DNA of 40,152 nt. Origin: Gammaproteobacteria bacterium. GTDB lineage: Bacteria > Pseudomonadota > Gammaproteobacteria > Enterobacterales > Kangiellaceae. A program made the translations under genes and the position numbers. The notes under the pieces were generated by a model that made no database searches, was not told the DNA's origin, and worked only from the letters and a program-made list of their open reading frames with translations. Below, in pieces: positions 24,292 through 31,574 of the stretch. The stretch spans positions 1-40,152 of the forward strand of contig JABXIW010000273.1 of the NCBI GenBank assembly GCA_013372875.1. Reading direction: 5' to 3'. Numbering within the stretch: the first letter of the stretch is position 1; each line of letters starts with the position of its first letter.

Positions 24292-25299
24292 CTATTTATT
24301 GGTAAACCAATTAACATTGGCTTCGTGATTCTGTAATTGATCTTGTACACCTAATACTAAGGCAAATAAAGCCATCCGTACTTTCACGCCATTATTCGAT
24401 TGGCGGAAAATGGCCAAGTTCGGGTTGCGGTTCATATCGTCGCTGAGCTCATTGGCTTCTGGGCGCGAATCGCGCGGAAGCGGGTGCATAATAATGGTAT
24501 TCGGCGCACAATATTTATCATAAATACTTTGTGTTAAACGGTATTTGCCGCGATACAAATTGGCTTCTTCTTGCGTCTCGAAGCGCTCCTCTTGCACTCG
24601 CGTCATATAAACCACGTCTTGATTCTGCAAACCCGTGGATAGGTCTTGAGTCACTGAAATACGATGGCCTTGGGTATCACAAACGTTCATGATTTTTTCG
24701 GGCATGGCCAAAGCATTCGGGGAGACAAACGTGAAATCCACATTCGGGAATAGGCTTAACACTCGACTCAACGAATGCACAGTACGGCCGTTTTTCAAAT
24801 CGCCAACCATGGCCACCTTTATTTTATCGGTGCTTTTGCCGACTCGTTTGAGTTCATCAAAAATGGTGAATGTATCAAGTAGGGCTTGAGTTGGATGCTC
24901 ATTTGGGCCATCGCCGCCATTTAAAACTGGAACGGTTGCGCCGCCGGCAAACTCGCTAACAGAAAAGGCTTCAGGATGGCGCATGGCAATGGCGTCTGCA
25001 TAGCCTGAAATCACTTGGGCGGTATCGAATAATGACTCGCCTTTGGTTAGCGAGGAAGCGCCCATGCCAACGGTTTCCATCACTTTGCCGCCGAGTAAGT
25101 TAAAAGCACTTGAGAAACTAACTCGAGTTCGGGTGCTTGGCTCGAAGAATAGGCTTGCGAGAACCGCGCCATCTAATGCGGTGCAGCGCTTTTTGCGCTC
25201 AACATAAGGCGTCATCTTCTGGGCAATGGTTAGAACCTGCTCAACCGCGTCACGATCAAATTGCTCGATAGAAAGGATATGCTGCCCTTGAAAATCCAT
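24292..25299 (-). CDS. pyrB: Aspartate carbamoyltransferase catalytic chain
   Basis: 335 aa. FFEPSTRTR (51-59) binds carbamoyl phosphate, HPTQALLD and MHPLPRDSRPE bind the substrates. It catalyses the first committed step of pyrimidine synthesis. No regulatory chain (pyrI) or dihydroorotase-like partner gene is adjacent. It probably forms an operon with hemL downstream. Confidence 0.96.
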   Translation of the reverse strand: MDFQGQHILSIEQFDRDAVEQVLTIAQKMTPYVERKKRCTALDGAVLASLFFEPSTRTRVSFSSAFNLLGGKVMETVGMGASSLTKGESLFDTAQVISGYADAIAMRHPEAFSVSEFAGGATVPVLNGGDGPNEHPTQALLDTFTIFDELKRVGKSTDKIKVAMVGDLKNGRTVHSLSRVLSLFPNVDFTFVSPNALAMPEKIMNVCDTQGHRISVTQDLSTGLQNQDVVYMTRVQEERFETQEEANLYRGKYRLTQSIYDKYCAPNTIIMHPLPRDSRPEANELSDDMNRNPNLAIFRQSNNGVKVRMALFALVLGVQDQLQNHEANVNWFTNK

Positions 25300-25458
25300 A
25301 AATCACCCAAAGATATAGCCCGAGAATATTGGCAGCAATTTTAGCATGAAGTTTGCGGTTTGTTGCCATATTTAGGTGCTTTGCTGGAAATTCTGGCCAA
25401 AATCACTAGAATAGCCGCTGGCGAAAAGCGCGATTAGCAAGATTTATTGAGGTTTATT

Positions 25459-25647
25459 GTGGAATTTAAAAAATACCGTTGTTTGGTTTGCGATTTTATT
25501 TATGACGAAGAAGAAGGCTGGGAAGAAGATGGCATAGCTCCTGGCACCAAGTGGGAAGATATTCCTGATGACTGGTATTGCCCGGATTGTGGCGTTGGTA
25601 AAGAAGATTTTGAATTAATGACCGATGAGTTGAAAAAATCGCTATAG
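25459..25647 (+). CDS. Rubredoxin
   Basis: 62 aa from GTG 25459, chosen because TTGAGG (25447-25452) sits six bases upstream and the N-terminus then matches rubredoxins; an in-frame TTG at 25447 would add four residues and lose the ribosome site. Two iron-binding pairs, CLVC and CPDC, flank the acidic [20 protein letters not shown] stretch. A small cytoplasmic electron carrier with one Fe(Cys)4; partner unknown. Divergent from pyrB. Confidence 0.95.
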   Translation: MEFKKYRCLVCDFIYDEEEGWEEDGIAPGTKWEDIPDDWYCPDCGVGKEDFELMTDELKKSL

Positions 25648-25660
25648 GCTGAGTAAACAT

Positions 25661-25694
25661 AAAAAAAGCCAGTTGATTTCAGCTGGCTTTTTTT
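25661..25694 (+). terminator. Intrinsic terminator after rubredoxin
   Basis: A7-GCCAGTTG pairs with CAGCTGGC-T7 (one G-T pair) around ATTT, 13 nt after the stop. The A/T tracts let it work on both strands, which would also end the minus-strand cassette transcripts. Confidence 0.88.
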
Positions 25695-25713
25695 GTGACT
25701 AAGGAAAAAAAGT

Positions 25714-25824
25714 CTATTGAGAATGATAATTATTTGTCACCGACCCCTTTAATTGGTTTCGTATTGAAGTAAACTCGATTGTTACCTCTCCATATTTTGT
25801 GAATGCTTGTTTCAGGCTTTCCAT
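25714..25824 (-). CDS. Short ORF at the end of the cassette array (possible truncated cassette gene)
   Basis: 36 aa starting at ATG 25824, 19 nt after the R' box of attC2, with AGAGAAAG upstream, i.e. where a cassette gene would begin. The peptide (MESLKQAFTKYGEV...) matches no family I know. No attC follows before the rubredoxin terminator, so it is probably the remnant of a cassette whose 3' part was lost. The frame also opens further upstream through attC2, which I do not consider coding. Confidence 0.4.
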   Translation of the reverse strand: MESLKQAFTKYGEVTIEFTSIRNQLKGSVTNNYHSQ

Positions 25825-25842
25825 TTTTCTTTCTCTAAGCAG

Positions 25843-25944
25843 GCATAACGCCGCCAGCATGGGCAGCGGAAGCTGGCGGCTTTTGTGCGGTTGTTTGCAC
25901 AAAAGGTGACAGGTTTTGCTGTCCAATGCCTGGCCTGGTTATGC
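25843..25944 (-). other. attC2 recombination site
   Basis: Plus-strand coordinates: R' GCATAAC (25843-25849), L' CCAGCATGG (25854-25862), L'' CCAATGCCTGG (25923-25933), R'' GTTATGC (25938-25944), with 4-nt spacers on both sides. L' and L'' pair except for two extra bases in L'', the bulged extrahelical bases typical of attC. The centre carries a perfect 9-bp stem CTTTTGTGC/GCACAAAAG (25880-25905). The DUF3806 stop codon TAA lies within R'', as is common in cassettes. Confidence 0.82.
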
Positions 25945-26379
25945 ATTTGCATAGTTTTCGTTTTTGATCCTTTCTAGGTCTTGGCATAGACCTAGAAACA
26001 ACTCTGATACATTTACTTGCTCACCATCTTCTATGCGCTTTGAAATCATAGTTTGTGGAAAGATAAGTAAACTTGTTTCTTTGTAGCGAACACAAGCATC
26101 TTTCCCATATTCATCTTCGATAACCCACCAATCATAATTGGGTGTTTCATTAACAAAAACTTTACCAAGGAGAATGCCAAGCGACTGTAGCTCTTGGGTA
26201 TTTTCAGTTGATACTTGTGATGAATCTATTATTGCCTGCAAACGGTCAATGTCATGCATTGAACCATCCATTTTTTGACCAATTACATCTTCTGAAATCT
26301 GGCTGCCAAGTAGCCACATTTGAGCAATGTAAGTAGTCCATTCATCATCAGGTGCTGTAATTATTTGTTCCATGCTCAA
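25939..26379 (-). CDS. Cassette gene, DUF3806 family protein
   Basis: 146 aa, soluble, no signal peptide. The middle and C-terminal part (LQSLGILLGKVFVNE, WWVIEDEYGKDACVRYKE, IFPQTMISKRIEDGE, VNVSELF) matches the DUF3806 pattern as I know it: a small domain of unknown function. The gene fills cassette B: its ATG lies 18 nt after the cassette boundary and its TAA is inside the R'' box of attC2. No ribosome site is strong. Confidence 0.8.
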   Translation of the reverse strand: MSMEQIITAPDDEWTTYIAQMWLLGSQISEDVIGQKMDGSMHDIDRLQAIIDSSQVSTENTQELQSLGILLGKVFVNETPNYDWWVIEDEYGKDACVRYKETSLLIFPQTMISKRIEDGEQVNVSELFLGLCQDLERIKNENYANA

Positions 26380-26391
26380 TTCTCATCCAGT

Positions 26392-26481
26392 GCATAACGC
26401 CTTGCTAAGCGGCAGCCACGCAGTGGCTGTCCAGTGGAGGTAGCGAAGCTACCGTAACGTTGCTTGAGCAACTTGTTAAAT
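26392..26481 (-). other. attC1 recombination site
   Basis: Plus-strand coordinates: R' GCATAAC (26392-26398), L' GCTAAGC (26404-26410), L'' GCTTGAGC (26462-26469), R'' GTTAAAT (26475-26481), with 5-nt spacers on each side. L'' pairs with L' leaving one extra G, the classic extrahelical base on the recombining strand. Inner stems AGCCAC/GTGGCT and GGTAGC/GCTACC occupy the variable centre. It lies between the two cassette genes. Confidence 0.85.
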
Positions 26482-26489
26482 GCTGCATG

Positions 26490-26786
26490 CTACGGGAACC
26501 TCACCTCACTGTAACGCATGTAACTTAAATTACCTTCAGCTACCAGTTTTCCTTGCTCGACTAAGCGAGCAACCCTTTGAGAGTAGAAGACATCAGGGAT
26601 GCCCTTTACTCGATTTGGTAAATCGCTCATTGTTGCACCGACAAGGTAAGCCACTTTGCGATTGTACTTGGGATGAACATGGCTCAATAGCATTTCATCT
26701 ATTTCAGCAAGCTGTCCTTCAGAAAGAGTTGCGATTAGCTCCAGCTCTTCTTGAGTAAGCTCCCGATCCGGGACCACATCATTCAT
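26490..26786 (-). CDS. Cassette gene, DUF3658 family protein
   Basis: 98 aa from ATG 26786 with a perfect AGGAGG (26792-26797) five bases upstream. The C-terminal part VFYSQRVARLVEQGKLVAEG...MRYSEVRFP is the DUF3658 pattern (Y-x-x-R-x-x-x-L-x-x-x-G-x-L...SEVRLP), a small domain of unknown function found alone or with DUF1835. The gene fills cassette A; the cassette boundary GTTAAATGC lies just upstream of its ribosome site. Soluble, no signal peptide. Confidence 0.82.
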   Translation of the reverse strand: MNDVVPDRELTQEELELIATLSEGQLAEIDEMLLSHVHPKYNRKVAYLVGATMSDLPNRVKGIPDVFYSQRVARLVEQGKLVAEGNLSYMRYSEVRFP

Positions 26787-26807
26787 CGGTGCCTCCTAGC
26801 ATTTAAC

Positions 26808-27061
26808 ATAACAATATATGAATCCGATTGTAACACCTTAATTTATAAAGAAAAAATTTAGAAGTGTCGATTTTATTGGTAATTTCGGGATTAAAGGATC
26901 CCTTAATTACTTTCTCTTTATTTAAAATCAATAAGTTAGACTAATGTTTGTTAGCCGGTGATGTGATTTTTGCTGGTTAGGATTATAGTCGCCGCTATAA
27001 TCTGTTGTGGCAGCTCTAATGTAAAAATCTAGTCATTAGCGAGCTGCTGTATTAGGAGTGT
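26808..27061. other. AT-rich intergenic region upstream of the cassettes
   Basis: No gene. GCAGCTC-TAATG (27010-27021) and CATTAGC-GAGCTGC (27034-27047) form an imperfect stem just after erpA, possibly its terminator though without a T-tract. The side next to the first cassette (26808-26900) could hold an attI remnant or the cassette promoter; neither is recognisable. Confidence 0.4.
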
Positions 27062-27388
27062 TTAAATCGTAAAAGAACTACCACAACCGCAAGTGGATTT
27101 GGCCATTGGGTTGTTGATTAGGAAGCGGGAACCTTGCAAACCTTCGGTGTAGTCGATTTCCGAGCCCATTAGGTATTGAAAGCTCAAGTGGTCAATCACT
27201 ACTTTGACGCCATCTTGCTCGATCAGCATATCGTTTTCTTTTTGTTCTTCGTCGAAGCTAAAGCCGTATTGGAAACCCGAACAGCCGCCGCCCGTCACGA
27301 AAACGCGCAGTTTTAATTCTAAGTTTTCCTCTTCTTCGATGAGGGTGCGCACCTTATCGGTGGCAGCTTGAGTAACGGTAATGGACAT
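27062..27388 (-). CDS. erpA: Iron-sulfur cluster insertion protein ErpA
   Basis: 108 aa A-type carrier. The three ligand cysteines appear as [11 protein letters not shown] and [23 protein letters not shown] with the Asp/Glu-rich middle is typical of ErpA instead of IscA. It delivers Fe-S clusters to apoproteins such as isoprenoid-synthesis IspG/H. Bactofilin and DUF6776 genes lie upstream on the same strand, an arrangement I recall from other gammaproteobacteria. Confidence 0.94.
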   Translation of the reverse strand: MSITVTQAATDKVRTLIEEEENLELKLRVFVTGGGCSGFQYGFSFDEEQKENDMLIEQDGVKVVIDHLSFQYLMGSEIDYTEGLQGSRFLINNPMAKSTCGCGSSFTI

Positions 27389-27446
27389 AAATTCGCTATT
27401 AATTGAGCAGATGCTTTAACAAGTTATAGGATTATAAACTGATATG

Positions 27447-27464
27447 GGGATAGGCCGCTATCCC
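27447..27464. terminator. Weak hairpin between bactofilin and erpA
   Basis: GGGATAG (27447-27453) pairs with CTATCCC (27458-27464) around GCCG. No clear T-tract, so partial termination or an RNA-processing structure is equally possible. A second small stem CCTAACG/CGTTAGG (27492-27508) covers the bactofilin stop. Confidence 0.35.
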
Positions 27465-27504
27465 TTCAAGCCTATTTCTAGTCCCAAATGCGCCTAACGA
27501 AGCG

Positions 27505-27951
27505 TTAGGTTTGCTTGGCGACATTGTATTGGTTGCCTGCAGTGCTATCGGCAGCGTCAGTTTCCATCGCTTCTGATTGATGCTCCAGTTGCGCTGCTTC
27601 GCCCATGGCAATCATTTTACCATTCACTTCCGAGCCTGCATTCATCTCGATAACTTTGTAATAAAGGTCACCTTCGACTTTAGCGCCTGGCTTTAACTCG
27701 ACTTTTTCGGCGGCATGTACATCGCCTTTAATATGGCCAAACACGATGACATAAGGCGCATACAGATCGCCAGAGATTTCGCCATTCAAGCCTACAGAAA
27801 CCACTGCTTCTTGGCTGTGATCACTGCGAATATCGCCTTTGACTTCGCCATCGATAAATAAATTACCTGCAATATTGAAGTTGCCTTCAACGCAAGTGCC
27901 TTTGGCGATAATGGTATCGATTTGATTACCTTTCTTTTTGTTGCCCCACAT
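27505..27951 (-). CDS. Bactofilin
   Basis: 148 aa polymer-forming protein. The beta-helical repeats of bactofilins are visible, e.g. GNLFIDGEVKGDIRS, GEISGDLYAPYVIVFG, IKGDVHAAEKVELKPGAKVEGDLYY spread over residues 20-110, followed by an Ala/Glu-rich unstructured tail. Bactofilins form filaments without nucleotide and organise cell shape, peptidoglycan or polar structures. The gene overlaps nothing; DUF6776 ends 4 nt upstream, so the two are surely cotranscribed. Confidence 0.92.
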   Translation of the reverse strand: MWGNKKKGNQIDTIIAKGTCVEGNFNIAGNLFIDGEVKGDIRSDHSQEAVVSVGLNGEISGDLYAPYVIVFGHIKGDVHAAEKVELKPGAKVEGDLYYKVIEMNAGSEVNGKMIAMGEAAQLEHQSEAMETDAADSTAGNQYNVAKQT

Positions 27952-27955
27952 AAAG

Positions 27956-28723
27956 CTAGTGACCTCCGGTTGGATCGGTTGTTTCTGACGGTAGTTGCTG
28001 ATTATTAGTAGTTTTGCTCGCGGCTACTGGCTGCCAATCGAAATCTTGCATGATTGACTTGCCGTTGCGGCCGCTGCTGGTGACAACTACCCGAATAAAT
28101 CTGGCTTGGAAATTGGCGGGCAAACTAAAGCTGCCTGAGCGAACTTCCATATATTTAAATTTAAATTTACGGTCTTTTTCGGTTAAAGACTCCAGCTCAT
28201 CAAAGCTGATTTCACGCTCTTCGCCTTCTAATGTGCCGACTAAGCTCAATTCGTATTTACCGCTAATGTTGGCCGACTGTTGTTTGGCTTGAATTAAAAT
28301 TAAGCGGTACTGGTATAGCTCAGGGTTAAGCGGCTCCCAGCTAAAACTGGCGATTTGCAAGCCCGATTCTACTGAGTCAGGATCGAAAATACGTTGATAG
28401 GCTTCAACTTCTTTGTTGCGATTGTAGAGCTTTAACTCCAAGTCAAAAGTATGTTTGCGCAGCTCATCGCTGATGGCTTTTTCCACTTCGTATTGCTGCT
28501 GCCAACGTACCGCACTGGCGTTGGCTTCTTTTAAGCTATCTTGCACTTGCAAAAACTGTTGTTCAGCGGTTTCTGAAAAATCGTAACGTTTTTGATTTAG
28601 AAAATAACCAAATGCAGCCGCTGCCAGTAAAGCCGCCAAAATAATCAAAGCCAACGCCCAATACCAATTGCTGGAGCGGCGCTTTCTGATCACATAATCG
28701 GGTTTGTGGTCGTCTTGAGTCAT
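27956..28723 (-). CDS. DUF6776 family membrane protein
   Basis: 255 aa with one N-terminal membrane helix (WYWALALIILAALLAAAAFG, about 20-41) after a short basic cytoplasmic tail, then a coiled coil (about 50-115, FLQVQDSLKEANASAVRWQQ onward) and a beta-rich C-terminal domain (about 120-235). It resembles the conserved protein found beside bactofilin and ErpA genes in gammaproteobacteria. Probably a bitopic periplasmic partner of the bactofilin; function unknown. Confidence 0.8.
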   Translation of the reverse strand: MTQDDHKPDYVIRKRRSSNWYWALALIILAALLAAAAFGYFLNQKRYDFSETAEQQFLQVQDSLKEANASAVRWQQQYEVEKAISDELRKHTFDLELKLYNRNKEVEAYQRIFDPDSVESGLQIASFSWEPLNPELYQYRLILIQAKQQSANISGKYELSLVGTLEGEEREISFDELESLTEKDRKFKFKYMEVRSGSFSLPANFQARFIRVVVTSSGRNGKSIMQDFDWQPVAASKTTNNQQLPSETTDPTGGH

Positions 28724-28949
28724 CTTTTGGCTATAACCTCAGGCATCGTTAGTGATAAGTAACTAGCCATAATAGTAATGAAAGTATTTGTTCTTAAAGC
28801 CATATTTACTTATTATGTAACTAATTGAATCTAATGGCTAATTTTAGTTTTAGTAGCCAAAAAACGATACTTCGAATGGCTTTATAATTGAGCCTATTAG
28901 AACAAAAAACGCAAATCAAGGGAATTAGCTTCTAAATAAGCTGTGACTT
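28724..28949. other. Divergent intergenic region
   Basis: AT-rich spacer between the minus-strand DUF6776-bactofilin-erpA genes and the plus-strand ClC gene. It must hold promoters for both, but I see no convincing consensus or repeat. Confidence 0.5.
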
Positions 28950-30773
28950 ATGACCTTAATTGATCGCTTACGATTGAAACTTGGCGGCTTTGATGCATTG
29001 GCATTAATGGCGGTTATAGGCTTGATTTGTGGCATTTTGGCCGGCGGTTCAAATATCCTTTTCCGTTTATTCACCGAGTCCAGTTTGGTGTTATGGGCGC
29101 CGGCCAATCTTGAGACTCAACATACTGATCGCGATTTTGAAGATTTATCTTGGATCTTTCGACTGCTTTTAACTACCTTGGGTGGGCTGGTGGTTGGGTT
29201 GATTTTACAAAAACTAGCGCCAGCGACTCGTCAAGTGGGGGTCTCCCACGTTTTAGAGCGACTGAATTACCATCAAGGTAATCTTCCCGTTAAAAATGCG
29301 ATTGCGCAGTTTTTTATTGGTGGTTTAACCATCGCTTCAGGTCAATCGGTAGGGCGAGAAGGTCCTGGTATTCACTTGGGCTCGACTTCGGGCTCATGGC
29401 TTGGACGCAAATTAAAGTTACCCAATAATAGCACCCGAATTCTAGTGGGCTGTGGTTGTGCCGCCGCTATTTCCGCCAGTTTTAATACGCCACTGGCTGG
29501 CGTAATTTTTGCGATGGAAATCATTGTGATGGAATATGCGGTGGCCAGCTTTATTCCGATTATTTTGGCCTCTGTCGCAGGCGCAGTGTTAACTCAATGG
29601 GTTTTTGGTTCTGATCCTGCGTTTGATGTGCCATCGAATTTGGACGTGCAATCTCTGTGGGAAATGCCTTACTTCTTATTGGTGGGAATTTTGGGCGGAA
29701 CGCTCGCCAGTGCCTTTATCTATTTAACCCGTCGCGTTTCGAGATTCAGCAAGAAATGGAATGTCTGGATTAAAACTACCCTAGCAGGCGCTTGTGTTGG
29801 CGTGATTGCTATTGGGGTGCCGCAAGTAATGGGCGTTGGATATGACACTGTTAACAGCTCAATCCATGGCGAGCTGTATTTATCGGTGTTGTTGATGGTG
29901 TTAGCGGGTAAGTTTTTGGCCACCATTATCTGTTCCGGCCTATCTTTGCCTGGTGGGGTAATCGGCCCGACCTTGTTTATGGGGGCTATGCTTGGCGGCA
30001 TTATGGGGAATCTTGGTGGTAAAGCCTTTCCCGATCATGCCAGTTTCGAGGGGTTTTACGCCATCATCGGCATGTGTACTTTGATGAGCGCGGTGTTACA
30101 AGCGCCGCTGGCGGCTTTGATTGCTTTACTCGAACTCACCAATAATCCAAACATTATACTGCCAGGGATGTTCTCGATTGTGATTGCCAATATGGTGGTA
30201 ACGCAAGTCTTTAAGCAGCGTGCTTTCTGGGAAACTCAGATGGGCGATCGCGGTCTGGAAATTAAGATCAGCCCTATTAAACAAGTGTTACGCAGTATTG
30301 GGGTAGCTGGTGTGATGGAGCGTAAGATAGTGACTTCAGATCGCTTTAACGATCCTTTTGAGCTCGAAATGTTGCTCAAAGATAATCCGCGTTGGGTTCT
30401 AATTAAAGAAGAGGATCAAGTGGTTTCATTGATGGTGGCGAGTGATTTAGCCCGTCATTTGCTTGATTTGGAAAAATTACAACAAGAAGAAAACGAAGAA
30501 GCTGACACTGATGCGGATGCTGAATCGGTCACCAGAGAAAAAGTTGACTTGATGCAGATCCCAGCTAATCGTCAAGACGTGATTTCCATCAACTTGCAGG
30601 CTACTTTAGAAGAGACCTTCGATAAGATGGAGCAGCGTAAAATTACTGCGGCTTATGTCTACCGTTTAACGGCTGATGAGCAAGAAAAAATATATGGTGT
30701 CATCACACGTGAGATGATTACCGATCAATACATCTTTGCCAAAAAAGATACTGGTCGCTTAGAAACTGCTTAA
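28950..30773 (+). CDS. ClC family chloride channel/transporter with degenerate CBS domains
   Basis: 607 aa. About ten to twelve membrane helices (residues 15-430) carry the selectivity motif GREGPGIHLG with the gating glutamate E137, and LSLPGGVIGPTLFMGAMLGG. At the internal proton-glutamate position (FAMEIIVME, after E190) the residue is Ile191, where H+/Cl- exchangers have Glu. The GSGIP motif is changed to VGVSH. The C-terminus (about 440-600) is a weak CBS pair split by an acidic insert (EENEEADTDADAES). Inner-membrane anion channel or transporter; the substituted residues argue for channel-like behaviour or another anion. Confidence 0.9.
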   Translation: MTLIDRLRLKLGGFDALALMAVIGLICGILAGGSNILFRLFTESSLVLWAPANLETQHTDRDFEDLSWIFRLLLTTLGGLVVGLILQKLAPATRQVGVSHVLERLNYHQGNLPVKNAIAQFFIGGLTIASGQSVGREGPGIHLGSTSGSWLGRKLKLPNNSTRILVGCGCAAAISASFNTPLAGVIFAMEIIVMEYAVASFIPIILASVAGAVLTQWVFGSDPAFDVPSNLDVQSLWEMPYFLLVGILGGTLASAFIYLTRRVSRFSKKWNVWIKTTLAGACVGVIAIGVPQVMGVGYDTVNSSIHGELYLSVLLMVLAGKFLATIICSGLSLPGGVIGPTLFMGAMLGGIMGNLGGKAFPDHASFEGFYAIIGMCTLMSAVLQAPLAALIALLELTNNPNIILPGMFSIVIANMVVTQVFKQRAFWETQMGDRGLEIKISPIKQVLRSIGVAGVMERKIVTSDRFNDPFELEMLLKDNPRWVLIKEEDQVVSLMVASDLARHLLDLEKLQQEENEEADTDADAESVTREKVDLMQIPANRQDVISINLQATLEETFDKMEQRKITAAYVYRLTADEQEKIYGVITREMITDQYIFAKKDTGRLETA

Positions 30774-30794
30774 AGATTGCGCCTTGGAAACTCT

Positions 30795-31214
30795 ATGCTT
30801 TGGATAAAATCACTACACATTATTTTTATGGTTAGCTGGTTCGCTGGGATTTTTTACTTGCCACGAATTTTTGTTAATTTGGCCATGACTGAAAATGATG
30901 GCGCCTTTAATCAATTAAATTTAATGGCAAGAAAGCTCTACCGTTTTATCACGCCTTTTATGGTTTTAACGGTGGTGTTTGGAGTTTGGTTAACAAGCTA
31001 TAATTGGTCTTACTATCAAACTGCCGGCTGGTTTCATGTCAAAATGGCTCTAGTGGTTGTCTTGGTGGTATACCACTTTGTTTGTGGACATTTTCAAAAA
31101 CAATTTTCAGAAGGGCGCTGTCAAAAAAGTCACGTTTTTTTCCGTTGGTTTAATGAGTTTCCAGTGTTGATTCTGGTGGCAATAATTATCTTGGTGGTAG
31201 TAAAGCCCTTTTAA
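30795..31214 (+). CDS. hemJ: HemJ-like protoporphyrinogen oxidase (TIGR00701 family)
   Basis: 139 aa from ATG 30795 (MLWIKSLHIIF); a TTG 18 nt upstream is in frame but the ATG matches the family N-terminus. WIKSLHIIFMVSWFAGIFYL and GWFHVKMALV hold the conserved His and Lys of HemJ; four membrane helices. HemJ oxidises protoporphyrinogen IX to protoporphyrin IX in bacteria lacking HemG/HemY. It follows the ClC gene by 21 nt and probably shares its transcript. Confidence 0.85.
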   Translation: MLWIKSLHIIFMVSWFAGIFYLPRIFVNLAMTENDGAFNQLNLMARKLYRFITPFMVLTVVFGVWLTSYNWSYYQTAGWFHVKMALVVVLVVYHFVCGHFQKQFSEGRCQKSHVFFRWFNEFPVLILVAIIILVVVKPF

Positions 31215-31220
31215 ATGCTA

Positions 31221-31529
31221 TTAGCGTTTTTCAGGCGCAATACTTTTAATTGTCTCAATAAAAGTTTGATGTTTTTGTGTATCCACGGCTTTAAATACTT
31301 TTTCAGTAGAGGCGGGGTATTGCTTTAAACTCACCCCATCGATATGTTCGTTGGCAGGCCGTATTGGTCTTGGAACAAAGCCACCTGCACAATTTGGGCA
31401 TACATTGTCTAAAACATTTTCAACGCAATCTCGACAAAAAGTACATTCAAAGCTGCAAATCATCGCTTGGGTTGAGTTGGCTGGAAGATCTTTATCGCAA
31501 TGCTCACATGAGGGTTTGAGTTTTAACAT
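31221..31529 (-). CDS. DUF1272 domain protein (cysteine-rich)
   Basis: 102 aa. The N-terminal half has eight cysteines in CxxC-type pairs (CEHC, CSFECTFCRDC, CPNC), typical of DUF1272, a presumed small zinc-binding protein. PRPIRP follows, then a polar C-terminal tail longer than usual for the family. Convergent with hemJ (6 nt between stops). Function unknown. Confidence 0.87.
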   Translation of the reverse strand: MLKLKPSCEHCDKDLPANSTQAMICSFECTFCRDCVENVLDNVCPNCAGGFVPRPIRPANEHIDGVSLKQYPASTEKVFKAVDTQKHQTFIETIKSIAPEKR

Positions 31530-31574
31530 TGAAAAAAACTTTTTTTGTTATTCATAGGCGTAATATAAATATCG

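Larger units (their letters stand above)
25825..26807 (-). mobile_element. Integron gene-cassette array without integrase (CALIN-like)
   Basis: Two complete cassettes run on the minus strand. Cassette A (26398-26806) begins with TTAAATGC, ends with attC1 and carries the DUF3658 gene. Cassette B (25849-26397) begins TTATGC, ends with attC2 and carries the DUF3806 gene. In each cassette the R'' box of its own attC is the reverse complement of the cassette's 5' boundary (ATTTAAC with GTTAAAT; GCATAAC with GTTATGC), exactly as expected if cassettes inserted by recombination at G^TT. No integrase gene is in the window and no attC is recognisable upstream of 26807. A third, shortened unit follows attC2. 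Confidence 0.8.

Noticed and set aside
25825..25926. Upstream half of a 70-codon frame running through attC2
   Set aside because: The stretch is the paired body of the attC site; only the part after ATG 25824 could be coding.
26808..27000. A third attC or an attI upstream of cassette A
   Set aside because: Apart from the GTTAAAT boundary I could not find paired L boxes or a matching R'' box.
29720..30001. 93-codon antisense frame in the ClC gene
   Set aside because: Shadow of the membrane-protein codons; no ribosome site or recognisable domain.
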